Origin: Sphingomonadales bacterium
Lineage (GTDB): Bacteria; Pseudomonadota; Alphaproteobacteria; Sphingomonadales; Sphingomonadaceae
Direction: 5' to 3'
DNA: 64,000 nucleotides
Assembly: GCA_017302615.1 (NCBI GenBank)
Contig: JAFLDB010000010.1
Location: 62,001-126,000 of the forward strand
The position numbers and the translations under genes are program-made. The notes beneath the pieces were generated by a model. That model saw nothing but the letters and a program-made list of their open reading frames with translations. It was not told where the DNA came from and did no database searches. Below are positions 18,195-26,079 of this stretch, in pieces (position 1 is the first letter of the stretch; each line of letters starts with the position of its first letter).

Positions 18195-19205
18195 ATGAAC
18201 ACCTCGTCCGGACCCACTCTGCTTGGCTTCGACGTCCTGCTGATCGGCTCGATCATGGCCGGTCTGGCGGCCATGGCCGTGATGTTCGCGATCTACACCG
18301 CGGTGACGATCCGCGATCCCATGCAAAAGCGCGTCAAGGCGCTGAACGAGCGGCGCGAGCAGCTCAAGGCCGGGATCGTGACGCACAACGCGAAAAAGCG
18401 CGCGAGCCTGGTTCGCAAGAGCGAAGCCACCGACAAGATGAAGGACACGCTGAACTCGCTGAAGGTGCTTCAGCAGAGTCAGCTCGAAGTGATCCAGCAG
18501 AAACTGGCCCAGGCCGGGATCCGCCGCAAGGAACTGGGCGTGGTGGTGATTTTCGCCCGCATGGTCCTGCCGGTGGTGCTGGGCGGGATTGCCGCCTTCT
18601 TCATCTATGGCATCAACTATTTCCCCGACTGGGGCGGGATGAAGAAGCTGATGGCTTTCGCCGCCGCTGTCGGCGCGGGCTACAAGGGCCCGGAAATCTA
18701 TCTTGCCAACCTCATTTCCAAGCGGACCGACGCGATCCGCAAGGGCCTGCCCGACGCGCTCGACCTGCTGGTCATCTGCGCCGAAGCAGGTCTGACCGTC
18801 GACGCCGCGTTCAACCGCGTGGCGCGCGAACTGGGCCGGGCCTACCCGGAACTGGGCGACGAATTCGCCCTGACCGCGATCGAACTGTCGTTCCTGGGCG
18901 AGCGCCGCCTTGCGTTTGAAAACCTGGCCTACCGCGTCAACCTGGAAGCGGTGAAGGGTGTGACCACCACCATGGTCCAGACCGAACGCTATGGTACGCC
19001 GCTGGCCTCGGCCCTGCGCGTGCTGTCGGCCGAATTCCGTAACGAGCGCATGATGCGCGCCGAAGAAAAGGCTGCGCGCCTGCCGGCGATCATGACCGTG
19101 CCGCTGATCCTGTTCATTCTGCCGGTGCTGTTCGTGGTTATCCTTGGCCCCGCGGCCTGCTCGATCGCCGACGCCTTTGCAGCCAAGCCGGGCGGGCCGA
19201 AGTAA
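18195..19205 (+). CDS. tadC: Flp pilus inner-membrane platform protein TadC
   Basis: The second GspF-family platform protein of the Flp pilus. From MNTSSGPTLLGFDVLLIGSI it has 336 residues, with an N-terminal span, two central spans, the F domain (LPDALDLLVICAEAGLTVDA, FNRVARELGRAYPELGDEFA) and C-terminal spans ending in VPLILFILPVLFVVILGPA. It lies 22 bases after tadB. It is the last gene of the operon and is followed by an intrinsic terminator; no pilin, TadE/G or TadD genes follow. Confidence 0.93.
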   Translation: MNTSSGPTLLGFDVLLIGSIMAGLAAMAVMFAIYTAVTIRDPMQKRVKALNERREQLKAGIVTHNAKKRASLVRKSEATDKMKDTLNSLKVLQQSQLEVIQQKLAQAGIRRKELGVVVIFARMVLPVVLGGIAAFFIYGINYFPDWGGMKKLMAFAAAVGAGYKGPEIYLANLISKRTDAIRKGLPDALDLLVICAEAGLTVDAAFNRVARELGRAYPELGDEFALTAIELSFLGERRLAFENLAYRVNLEAVKGVTTTMVQTERYGTPLASALRVLSAEFRNERMMRAEEKAARLPAIMTVPLILFILPVLFVVILGPAACSIADAFAAKPGGPK

Positions 19206-19230
19206 GGCACTGCAACCAACCACCGAAGGC

Positions 19231-19270
19231 AAGGGCCGGAACGGGAAACCGCTCCGGCCCTTGTTTGTTT
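19231..19270 (+). terminator. Intrinsic terminator of the tad operon
   Basis: A 10-bp perfect stem (AAGGGCCGGA / TCCGGCCCTT) around a 12-base loop, followed by TTGTTTGTTT. It starts 26 bases after the tadC stop. Confidence 0.85.
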
Positions 19271-19301
19271 GGACCCTTTTTTGTCCGCCTAACGGCGGTG
19301 C

Positions 19302-19408
19302 GGACAGACATCCGTCTGTCCTCGCAACACCGGCCCGCTCCCCCTCCCCAACCACCCCAAGGGTACCCTGTAACGGGTGGTTGGGCAGGGGGAGCGGGCC
19401 GGTGTTGC
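19302..19408. repeat. Large palindromic intergenic repeat
   Basis: Two structures are visible. A perfect 8-bp hairpin GGACAGAC-ATCC-GTCTGTCC covers 19302-19321. A long inverted repeat has 34-base arms at 19324-19357 and 19375-19408 that pair at 33 of 34 positions (one C/C mismatch) around a 17-base loop, itself centred on the palindrome AGGGTACCCT. It separates the convergent tadC and fumarylacetoacetase genes. The composition resembles palindromic elements dispersed in sphingomonad genomes. Confidence 0.8.
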
Positions 19409-19448
19409 CAAGCCGATCGCGAATGCGATCGGCGCACCCGACAAGGAC

Positions 19449-20462
19449 TCAGGCCGGCACTGGCCTTACCGTACCCTCGATCGCGCCGAAAATCGTGTGT
19501 CCGTGATCGTCGCGCATCTCGATCCGCACCGTATCGCCGTGACGCAGGAACGGCGTGCTGGCCTGCCCGGTGGCGATGGTTTCCACCATGCGCTGCTCGG
19601 CAATGCAGGAATAACCGCGCCCGCCTTCGCTGCAGGGCCGGCCCGGCGATCCATCGGGGTCGCGGTTGGATACCGTGCCCGATCCGATGATCGAGCCGGC
19701 GCCGATCCGCCGGGTCTTGGCCAGGTGGGCGATCAGCGTGCCGAAATCGAAAGTGCATTCTTCTTCGGCATGGGCCCGGCCGAACGGATTCCCGTTGAGG
19801 TCCACCGCCAGCACCCCGCTCAGCCGCCCGCCGTTCCAGCGCGCACCCAGTTCATCCGGGGTCACGAACACCGGCGAGAAATGGCTGGCCGGTTTCGATT
19901 GGACAAAGCCGAAGCCCTTGGCCAGTTCGTCCGGGATCAGGTTGCGCAGCGAAACATCGTTGACCAGCCCGACCAGCCGGACATGATCCAGCGCTTCGGT
20001 GGCTGTCACGCCCTGCGGCAAATCGCCGGTCACCACGCAGATCTCGGCTTCCAGATCGCAGCCCCAGGCCTCGTCCGCCAGCAGGATCGGATCGCGCGCG
20101 CCGCGCAGATCGTCGCTGCCGCCCTGGTACATCAGCGGATCGTGCCAGAAGCTGTCCGGCAACTCCGCCCCGCGTGCCTTGCGGACCAGTTCGACGTGGT
20201 TGACGTAGGCAGAGCCATCCGCCCACTGATAGGCCCGCGGCAGCGGCGCGGCGGCATCGCGCTCGTGGAACCGCTCGCGCGGGATCGCGCCGTGTTCCAG
20301 CTCGGTCGCCAGCGCGCGCAGCACCGGCTCGTGCCGGTCCCAGTCATCCAGGGCGGCCTGCAGGGTCGGGACCAGATGATCGGCCGGGGCATACCAGGCC
20401 AGATCGCTGGAAACGACAATCAGGCGGCCATCCCGGCCATGGCGAAGCGAGGCAAGTTTCAT
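19449..20462 (-). CDS. Fumarylacetoacetase-family hydrolase
   Basis: A 337-residue protein of the FAH family, which cleaves fumarylacetoacetate to fumarate and acetoacetate at the end of tyrosine/homogentisate breakdown. Visible are the metal-site acidic residues in DEAWGCDLEAEICVVTGDLP, the VRLVGLVNDVSLRNLIPDEL segment, GFGFVQSKPASHFSPVFVTP and the C-terminal IGSGTVSNRDPDGSPGRPCS. It overlaps the MarR gene by four bases. A maleylacetoacetate isomerase gene lies just upstream, supporting this pathway, but no homogentisate or gentisate dioxygenase is in the window, so the real substrate remains open. Confidence 0.88.
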   Translation of the reverse strand: MKLASLRHGRDGRLIVVSSDLAWYAPADHLVPTLQAALDDWDRHEPVLRALATELEHGAIPRERFHERDAAAPLPRAYQWADGSAYVNHVELVRKARGAELPDSFWHDPLMYQGGSDDLRGARDPILLADEAWGCDLEAEICVVTGDLPQGVTATEALDHVRLVGLVNDVSLRNLIPDELAKGFGFVQSKPASHFSPVFVTPDELGARWNGGRLSGVLAVDLNGNPFGRAHAEEECTFDFGTLIAHLAKTRRIGAGSIIGSGTVSNRDPDGSPGRPCSEGGRGYSCIAEQRMVETIATGQASTPFLRHGDTVRIEMRDDHGHTIFGAIEGTVRPVPA

Positions 20463-20914
20463 TCGGCGTTGTCTCCGTGGCTGGCGGCCTGGGTGTAGAT
20501 GCGGGCCAGAAGGCCCTTGAAGGTGTGGATTTCACCGGGGGAAAGCGGGGCAAACAGGCGGCGCTCCATGTCGAGCGCGATCGGCATGATTTCGCCATGC
20601 ACGCTGCGGCCGGGCCCGGTCAGCTCCAGGTGGTGCGATCGGCCATCGCGGGCATTCGGGCTGCGCGCCAGGAGCCCGCGTTCTTCCAGCACCTTGCAGG
20701 CGCGGTTGACGGCGACCTTGTCCATCCGGGTCGCGCCGACCAGTTCGCGCTGGGTCAGCGGTCCGGCATCGCCCAGCACCGCCATGACCCGCCATTCCGG
20801 GATCTTGAGGCCGAACCGCGCGCGGTATTCATCCGCGATCCGGTCACTCACCGCGTTCGAGGTAACTGACAGCAGATAGGGCAGGAAATCGGCAAGGCGG
20901 GTCTGGTCGGACAT
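20459..20914 (-). CDS. MarR-family transcriptional regulator
   Basis: A 151-residue winged-helix regulator of the MarR family. The segment PEWRVMAVLGDAGPLTQREL is the start of the DNA-binding domain, followed by GATRMDKVAVNRACKVLEER as recognition helix and GLLARSPNARDGRSHHLELT as the wing with the conserved D-x-R-S/G-x-x-L. I use the ATG at 20914 because AGGAA sits 6 bases upstream. The stop overlaps the FAH start by four bases, so it likely controls FAH and itself; a matching inverted repeat overlaps its own ribosome site. Confidence 0.9.
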   Translation of the reverse strand: MSDQTRLADFLPYLLSVTSNAVSDRIADEYRARFGLKIPEWRVMAVLGDAGPLTQRELVGATRMDKVAVNRACKVLEERGLLARSPNARDGRSHHLELTGPGRSVHGEIMPIALDMERRLFAPLSPGEIHTFKGLLARIYTQAASHGDNAE

Positions 20915-20915
20915 A

Positions 20916-20937
20916 ACTGGTTCCTGTTGCAACCAGT
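20916..20937. promoter_or_regulatory. Candidate MarR operator
   Basis: An inverted repeat ACTGGTT-8 bases-AACCAGT covers the leader and ribosome binding site of the MarR gene. Arm length and spacing fit the dimeric operator of MarR proteins, which often repress themselves. This is inference from position and symmetry. Confidence 0.5.
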
Positions 20938-20973
20938 TTGCTAGGGGCTGGCGGCCCTCCGTGCAAGCGGGGA

Positions 20974-21606
20974 TTAGGGTCTTACCGCTTCGGGCGCGGC
21001 GGCGGCGAAGGCCGGAATGCCGCGCAATGCCCCATCGATCCGCACCAGCCCCGGGTAGGGCGCGAGATCCACTTCAAACCGCCGGGCATTGGCCATCTGC
21101 GGAACAAGGCACAGATCGGACAGATCGGGTGCGTCACCGCCGAACAGGCCGGTTCCGGGTGCCTGTGCCTCCAGTGTTGCAAAGCCCAGCTCGATCCAGT
21201 GGCGGTTCCATTCCACCGCCTGGTCCTGGCTGGCCCCGAACTGGCTTTTCAGGCGGTTCATGACCCGCAGGTTCTGCACCGGATGGGTATCGGCGGCAAT
21301 CACCAGCGCCCGCGCCAATGCCACCGCCCGGGCTGCCGAATCGGCTGGGAGCAGCCGCGGTCCCGGCCGGGTCTGATCCAGATAGTCGATGATCGCAAGG
21401 CTTTGCGTCAACAGCACCCCATCGATGTCCAGCGCCGGGATCAGGCCTTGCGGATTGCGGGCCAGGTAATCCGCCCCGCCCTGCTGCCCCAATGCGAGGT
21501 CGATCGGGACCGAGCGATAGGCGATGCCCTTGAGATTGAGCGCGATCCGCACCCGGTAGGCAGCAGACGAGCGCCAGTAGTCGTAGAGAACCACTTCGTC
21601 GCTCAT
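20974..21606 (-). CDS. maiA: Maleylacetoacetate isomerase (zeta-class GST)
   Basis: A 210-residue glutathione S-transferase of zeta class that isomerises maleylacetoacetate (or maleylpyruvate) to the fumaryl form. The N-terminal LYDYWRSSAAYRVRIALNLK has the glutathione-activating Ser-Ser of this class, followed by the thioredoxin-fold NPQGLIPALDIDGVLLTQSL and AIIDYLDQT, then a helical C-terminal domain (DLSDLCLVPQMANARRFEVD). The start overlaps the stop of the methylthioadenosine phosphorylase gene by four bases. It pairs functionally with the FAH gene downstream. Confidence 0.9.
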   Translation of the reverse strand: MSDEVVLYDYWRSSAAYRVRIALNLKGIAYRSVPIDLALGQQGGADYLARNPQGLIPALDIDGVLLTQSLAIIDYLDQTRPGPRLLPADSAARAVALARALVIAADTHPVQNLRVMNRLKSQFGASQDQAVEWNRHWIELGFATLEAQAPGTGLFGGDAPDLSDLCLVPQMANARRFEVDLAPYPGLVRIDGALRGIPAFAAAAPEAVRP

Positions 21607-22472
21607 CCCAGCACCCGTCCGGCAACCGCATGAAGCCGGGCCACCAGCGCCGGATCGCGAGCCTCGCGCGCGGTCATGATCGCATGGTCCAGCGCATGGT
21701 CGATCGGGCTGGCGCCGCGCCGGGCGGGCAGCAGCCGCGCGAACCGGGCAATCACCTTGCGCGCCAGAACGATGTTGCGGTGCATGACCCGGATCACGTC
21801 GGCGGCATCGACGCCTTCCTCGGCCTCGCGCCAGCTGTCATAGTCGGTCACCATGCCAAGCAGGGCATAGGGCAATTCCGCCTCGCGGGCGAGGCGCGCC
21901 TCGGGCATGGCGGTCATCCCGATCACGTCCGCGCCCCAGCCCTGGTATAGCCGGCTTTCCGCGCGGGTCGAAAACTGCGGCCCCTCGATTGCGACGTAGC
22001 AGCCGGTCGGATGGACCTTGGCGTCCTCCTGACGCGCTGCCTCGGTGAGACCTGCGGCAAGGCGCGGACAGACCGGATCGGCCAGGCTGACATGGGCGAC
22101 AAGGCCGGGCCCGAAGAACGAATTTTCCCGCGATGTCGTTCGGTCGATAAACTGATCGACCGCCACGAAATGGCCCGGAGCCATGGCCGAATTGAGCGAA
22201 CCGATCGCCGACAATGCGATCACGTCGGTCACCCCGCAGCGCTTCAGCACGTCGATATTGGCGCGGTAATTGACCATGGCGGGCGGGATTGCGTGGCCCT
22301 GGCCGTGGCGCGGCAGGAAGGTGAAGCGCACCCCTTCCAGCGTGCCGGCGGTCACCGCACCCGAGGGCAGGCCGAACGGGCTTGCCACCTCGATCATTTG
22401 CGCATGTTCCAGTTCAAGCCCGGACGAAAGCCCGGAGCCGCCAATCACGCCGATATGCCAAGAATCTGCCAT
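21603..22472 (-). CDS. mtnP: S-methyl-5'-thioadenosine phosphorylase
   Basis: A 289-residue PNP-family enzyme that splits methylthioadenosine to adenine and methylthioribose-1-phosphate. From MADSWHIGVIGGSGLSSG it has the phosphate-binding GGSGL and RHGQGHAIPP segments, NYRANIDVLKRCGVTDVIAL, GPQFSTRAESRLYQGWGADV and IGMTAMPEARLAREAELPYA, which are the substrate-specificity residues of the family. The ATG shares one base with the TetR stop (TAATG). Guanosine or inosine as substrate cannot be excluded. Confidence 0.9.
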   Translation of the reverse strand: MADSWHIGVIGGSGLSSGLELEHAQMIEVASPFGLPSGAVTAGTLEGVRFTFLPRHGQGHAIPPAMVNYRANIDVLKRCGVTDVIALSAIGSLNSAMAPGHFVAVDQFIDRTTSRENSFFGPGLVAHVSLADPVCPRLAAGLTEAARQEDAKVHPTGCYVAIEGPQFSTRAESRLYQGWGADVIGMTAMPEARLAREAELPYALLGMVTDYDSWREAEEGVDAADVIRVMHRNIVLARKVIARFARLLPARRGASPIDHALDHAIMTAREARDPALVARLHAVAGRVLG

Positions 22473-23107
22473 TACCTGGCGAGGATACCGGCCATGATGA
22501 AGTCGATGCAATGCTCACGATAGCGATCGCGCAATTCCTCGGTCAGCGCCTCGGTATCGTAGCAGTGCTTGAGCACCAGCCGCGAGGAGAAGAACCGGTC
22601 ACAGGCACCGGTGGTGGTGAAATAGAACAGCTGCGGATCGACGGCACGGAACACCCCTTCCTTGACCCCGTCCTTGATCAGCTTGTCATAGGCGCGGCTG
22701 AGCGGAGTGAGGTAGGAATCGGCGATCCGGTGCGCTTCCTCGGGATCGCTCTCGCGCACCAGCCGCATCAACAGGCGGTTGAGGTAGGGCGTCTTGAAAT
22801 AGGTATCGACCACCGCGCCGATGTGGCGGCGCAGGCGCTGTTCGGGGGCCATGTCCTTGGCCATCAGCGCATCGACCGCCTTGACGATATCGGCCATGTC
22901 GCGATCCAGCAGGGCGCGCATCAGCCCGGCCTTGTTGCCGAAATAATATTTCACCAGCGCCGAATTGAGCCCGGACCGCAGCGACAGTTCGGACAGCGAG
23001 ATGTCGACGATGTCGCCTTCGCGCATGATGTCGGATGCGGTCTGCAGCAGCAGGTCGCGTGCGCCGGCAGTGGCGTCGCTCTCGGTCGGCTTGGTGTCCT
23101 GGCTCAT
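22472..23107 (-). CDS. TetR-family transcriptional regulator
   Basis: A 211-residue TetR regulator. From MSQDTKPTESDATAGARDLL it has the helix-turn-helix ISLSELSLRSGLNSALVKYYF with the typical Y-Y-F-G-N-K-A-G-L that ends the DNA-binding domain, then an all-helical ligand domain. It overlaps the enoyl-CoA hydratase gene upstream (ATGA) and mtnP downstream. The position inside a thiolase-dehydrogenase-hydratase operon suggests an acyl-CoA-responsive repressor similar in role to PsrA or FadR of the TetR type; the palindrome at 26080-26097 is a candidate operator. Confidence 0.9.
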   Translation of the reverse strand: MSQDTKPTESDATAGARDLLLQTASDIMREGDIVDISLSELSLRSGLNSALVKYYFGNKAGLMRALLDRDMADIVKAVDALMAKDMAPEQRLRRHIGAVVDTYFKTPYLNRLLMRLVRESDPEEAHRIADSYLTPLSRAYDKLIKDGVKEGVFRAVDPQLFYFTTTGACDRFFSSRLVLKHCYDTEALTEELRDRYREHCIDFIMAGILAR

Positions 23108-23976
23108 TCGTAAGGGGGCTCCCCTCCCCACCACGGGTAAAAGTCTGGCATATCGGCCGAGACACGCCCCGGAAAGACCGGCGGCCGCTTTTCCAGAAAG
23201 CTTTGCACACCTTCCTGCGCATCGACGCCTTTCGACAAGCGGTAGATCGCCCGGCTATCGACCTTATGTGCCGCCATCGGGTGATCGCCCGAGGGGATCC
23301 GCCACAGCATCGCGCGGGTCATGGCGACCGACACGGCCGAAGTATTGTCGGCGATCTCGCGGGCCAGGCCGCGCGCGGCATCGACCACTTCGCCCTGGGG
23401 GTGGATCGAGCGGATCAGCCCGCCCCGCAGCGCCTCTTCCGCACCAAAGATGCGGCCGGTCATGCACCATTCCAGCGCCTGGTTGATCCCCACGATCTTG
23501 GGCAGGAACCAGCTGGAGCAGGCTTCCGGCACGATCCCGCGCCGGGCGAAGACAAAGCCATAGCGGGCGTTGTCGCTGGCCAGACGGATGTCCATCGGCA
23601 GCTGCATGGTCACGCCGACGCCCACCGCCGCGCCGTTGCAGGCCGAAATCAGCGGCTTCGTCGACTGGAACAGCCGCAGGGTAAGCAGTCCGCCGCCATC
23701 GCGCACGCGCGGATCTGACAGCGTTTCGACCGGCTCGTTGCTGGCAAAGGGCTTGCGCCCGTCATCCGGGGTCAGGTCCGCCCCGGCGCAGAAGGCGCGA
23801 TCGCCTGCCCCGGTGAAGACCACCGCCCGCACGCTGTCATCGGCGTCGGTGCGGTCCATGGCATCGATGATCTCGTTCATCATCGTGCCGGTGAAGGCGT
23901 TCATCTTTTCCGGGCGGTTCAGCGTAAGGGTTGCGATCCCCTCCGCGATATGAAGGTCGATCTGCGAATAGCCCAT
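23104..23976 (-). CDS. Enoyl-CoA hydratase/isomerase family protein
   Basis: A 290-residue crotonase-fold protein. From MGYSQIDLHIAEGIATLTLN it has RPEKMNAFTGTMMNEIIDAM, the oxyanion-hole segment GDRAFCAGADL, then SACNGAAVGVGVTMQLPMDI and RRGIVPEACSSWFLPKIVG, where the glutamate of the catalytic pair is seen. An insertion of about 30 residues after the GADL motif (DDGRKPFASNEPVETLSDPR) resembles that in enoyl-CoA hydratases acting on ring or branched acyl-CoAs. It overlaps the TetR start by four bases. The exact substrate is unknown. Confidence 0.9.
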   Translation of the reverse strand: MGYSQIDLHIAEGIATLTLNRPEKMNAFTGTMMNEIIDAMDRTDADDSVRAVVFTGAGDRAFCAGADLTPDDGRKPFASNEPVETLSDPRVRDGGGLLTLRLFQSTKPLISACNGAAVGVGVTMQLPMDIRLASDNARYGFVFARRGIVPEACSSWFLPKIVGINQALEWCMTGRIFGAEEALRGGLIRSIHPQGEVVDAARGLAREIADNTSAVSVAMTRAMLWRIPSGDHPMAAHKVDSRAIYRLSKGVDAQEGVQSFLEKRPPVFPGRVSADMPDFYPWWGGEPPYE

Positions 23977-24046
23977 GCTGTCTCTCTCCCGGTCAGGTTT
24001 TGGGCGGGAGCGCCTCGACGGGCGCTCCCTGCACCGTGTTTGCTGC

Positions 24047-24829
24047 TTAGCGGGGCGCCATGCGGATGGCGCCGTCGAGGCGCACATCCTCGCCGTTGAA
24101 ATAGCCGTTCTCGATCATGCACATGGCGAGATTGGCATATTCCACCGGATCGCCGAGGCGCTTCGGATAGGGCACCGAGGCGCCCAGCGCATCCTTGACC
24201 GGCTGCGGCGCGGCGGCCAGCAGCGGGGTGTTGAAGATGCCCGGCAGGATGGTGTTGACGCGGATGCCCTCGCCCGACAGGTCGCGGGCGATCGGCAGGG
24301 TCATGCCGACCACGCCGGCCTTCGAGGCCGAATAGGCCGCCTGGCCGATCTGGCCGTCTTCGGCGGCAACCGAAGCGGTGTTGACGATCGCGCCGCGATC
24401 ACCGTCTTCCTGCGGATCGAGCGTCATCATCCCGGCGGCCGACTTGGCGATGCAGCGGAAGGTGCCGACCAGGTTGATCTGGATGATCCAGTTGAAGGCA
24501 TCGAGCGGGAAATGCTTGATGCTGCCGTCTTCCTTGCTGCGGCTGGCGGTCTTGATCGCGTTGCCGGTGCCGGCGCAGTTGACCAGAATCCGCTCCTGCC
24601 CGTGGGCTTCGCGGGCCTTGGCGAAACCGGCATCGACGCTGGCATCGTCCATCACGTTCACTTCGCAGAACACGCCGCCGATTTCCTTGGCCATGGCTTC
24701 GCCCTTTTCGGCCTGCAGGTCGAAGATGGCGACCTTGACGCCCTTGGCGGCCAGCGCGCGAGCCGTGGCAGCACCGAGGCCGGATGCACCGCCGGTAACC
24801 ACGGCGGCAACGGTATTGTCGAGTTTCAT
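24047..24829 (-). CDS. SDR-family 3-hydroxyacyl-CoA dehydrogenase
   Basis: A 260-residue short-chain dehydrogenase. It shows the cofactor motif VVTGGASGLGAATARALAAK (TGxxxGxG) with IFD giving NAD preference, NCAG, and the active-site Ser in NTASVAAEDGQ and Tyr-x-x-x-Lys in AAYSASKAGV. The overall pattern is that of the HSD10-type 3-hydroxyacyl-CoA dehydrogenases (SVPYPKRLGDPVEYA..MIENGYFNGE). Placed between thiolase and enoyl-CoA hydratase, it would supply the oxidation step of a beta-oxidation-like route. GGAG lies upstream of the ATG. Confidence 0.92.
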   Translation of the reverse strand: MKLDNTVAAVVTGGASGLGAATARALAAKGVKVAIFDLQAEKGEAMAKEIGGVFCEVNVMDDASVDAGFAKAREAHGQERILVNCAGTGNAIKTASRSKEDGSIKHFPLDAFNWIIQINLVGTFRCIAKSAAGMMTLDPQEDGDRGAIVNTASVAAEDGQIGQAAYSASKAGVVGMTLPIARDLSGEGIRVNTILPGIFNTPLLAAAPQPVKDALGASVPYPKRLGDPVEYANLAMCMIENGYFNGEDVRLDGAIRMAPR

Positions 24830-24883
24830 TTCAGATTTCTCCGTTTGGAATCAGCACATTTCGACAGACGGGTTGAGCTCTGC

Positions 24884-26056
24884 TCAGACCATCTCAACAA
24901 TCGTGACGTTAGCGACGCCGCCGCCTTCGCACATCGTCTGCAGACCGTACTTGCCGCCGCGCGCCTTGAGCGCGTGGAGCAGTGTCGACATCAGCTTGGT
25001 ACCCGAAGCGCCCAGCGGGTGGCCCAGCGCGATCGCGCCGCCATTTACGTTGAGCTTTTCCGGATCGGCCCCGGTGTGCTTGAGCCAGGCCATCGGCACC
25101 GAGGCGAAGGCCTCGTTCACTTCGTAAAGATCGATGTCATTGATCGACAGGCCGGCCTTGGCCAAGGCCTTGTCGGTCGCGAACAGCGGCTCTTCCAGCA
25201 TGATGATCGGATCGCCGGCCGTCACCGTCAGGGTGTGAATGCGGGCCAGCGGGGTCAGGTTGTACCGCTTGAGCGCCTCTTCCGAGACGACCAGCGCGGC
25301 CGAAGAACCATCGCAGATCTGGCTGGACGTGGCGGCGGTCAGCGCGCCTTCGGGCGAGAGCAGCTTCACGCCCGCAATCCCTTCCAGCGTGGCATCGAAG
25401 CGGATGCCTTCGTCCACGGTATGCCACTGGTTGCCTTCGGGAGTCTCGATCTCGATCGGAACGATTTCGGCCTTGAAGGCGCCCGCTTCGGTGGCAGCCT
25501 TGGCGTTCTGGTGGCTCTTCAGGGCGAAGCGATCGAGATCGTCCTTGGTGAAGCCGTGCTTCTTGACGATCATTTCCGCGCCCATGAACTGCGACCACAT
25601 GACGCCCGGATACTTGGCCTCAAGCCCCGGCGACTTGTAGGTGCCGAGACCTTCCTTGGCATGGAACATCGCGCTGGTGCCCATCGGCACGCGGGTCATG
25701 CTTTCGATCCCGGCCGCGATCACCACGTCCTGGACACCGCTCATCACCGCCTGTGCGGCAAACTGGATCGCCTGCTGGGACGAACCGCACTGGCGGTCGA
25801 TCGTCACCGCCGGGCACGATTGCGGCAGCAGCTTGGATGCCAGCACGGCATTGCGGCCGACCTGGCCGGCCTGCTGCCCCGCCTGGGTGACACAGCCCAT
25901 GATCACGTCGTCGATCCCGGCCGGATCGACCCCGGTGCGCTGGACCAGCGCATCAAGCGAAGCGGCGGCGAGATCGACCGGGTGGACCCCGGCCAGCCGG
26001 CCGCCACGGCGTCCGCCGGCGGTCCTGACAGCATCAACGATATAGGCAGTGCCCAT
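24884..26056 (-). CDS. Acetyl-CoA acyltransferase (thiolase)
   Basis: A 390-residue thiolase that cleaves 3-ketoacyl-CoA or condenses acetyl-CoA. The nucleophile Cys is in IDRQCGSSQQAIQFA, the C-terminal His in NGGAIALGHPLGASGTKL, and the second catalytic Cys in LQTMCEGGGVANVTIVE. It is the first gene of a minus-strand operon with SDR, enoyl-CoA hydratase and TetR genes; 54 bases separate it from the SDR gene. The Gln-rich sequence around the catalytic loop fits long- or branched-chain thiolases, but chain length cannot be assigned. Confidence 0.93.
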   Translation of the reverse strand: MGTAYIVDAVRTAGGRRGGRLAGVHPVDLAAASLDALVQRTGVDPAGIDDVIMGCVTQAGQQAGQVGRNAVLASKLLPQSCPAVTIDRQCGSSQQAIQFAAQAVMSGVQDVVIAAGIESMTRVPMGTSAMFHAKEGLGTYKSPGLEAKYPGVMWSQFMGAEMIVKKHGFTKDDLDRFALKSHQNAKAATEAGAFKAEIVPIEIETPEGNQWHTVDEGIRFDATLEGIAGVKLLSPEGALTAATSSQICDGSSAALVVSEEALKRYNLTPLARIHTLTVTAGDPIIMLEEPLFATDKALAKAGLSINDIDLYEVNEAFASVPMAWLKHTGADPEKLNVNGGAIALGHPLGASGTKLMSTLLHALKARGGKYGLQTMCEGGGVANVTIVEMV

Positions 26057-26079
26057 GAGCGATTCCTTCCCTAGGGTTG

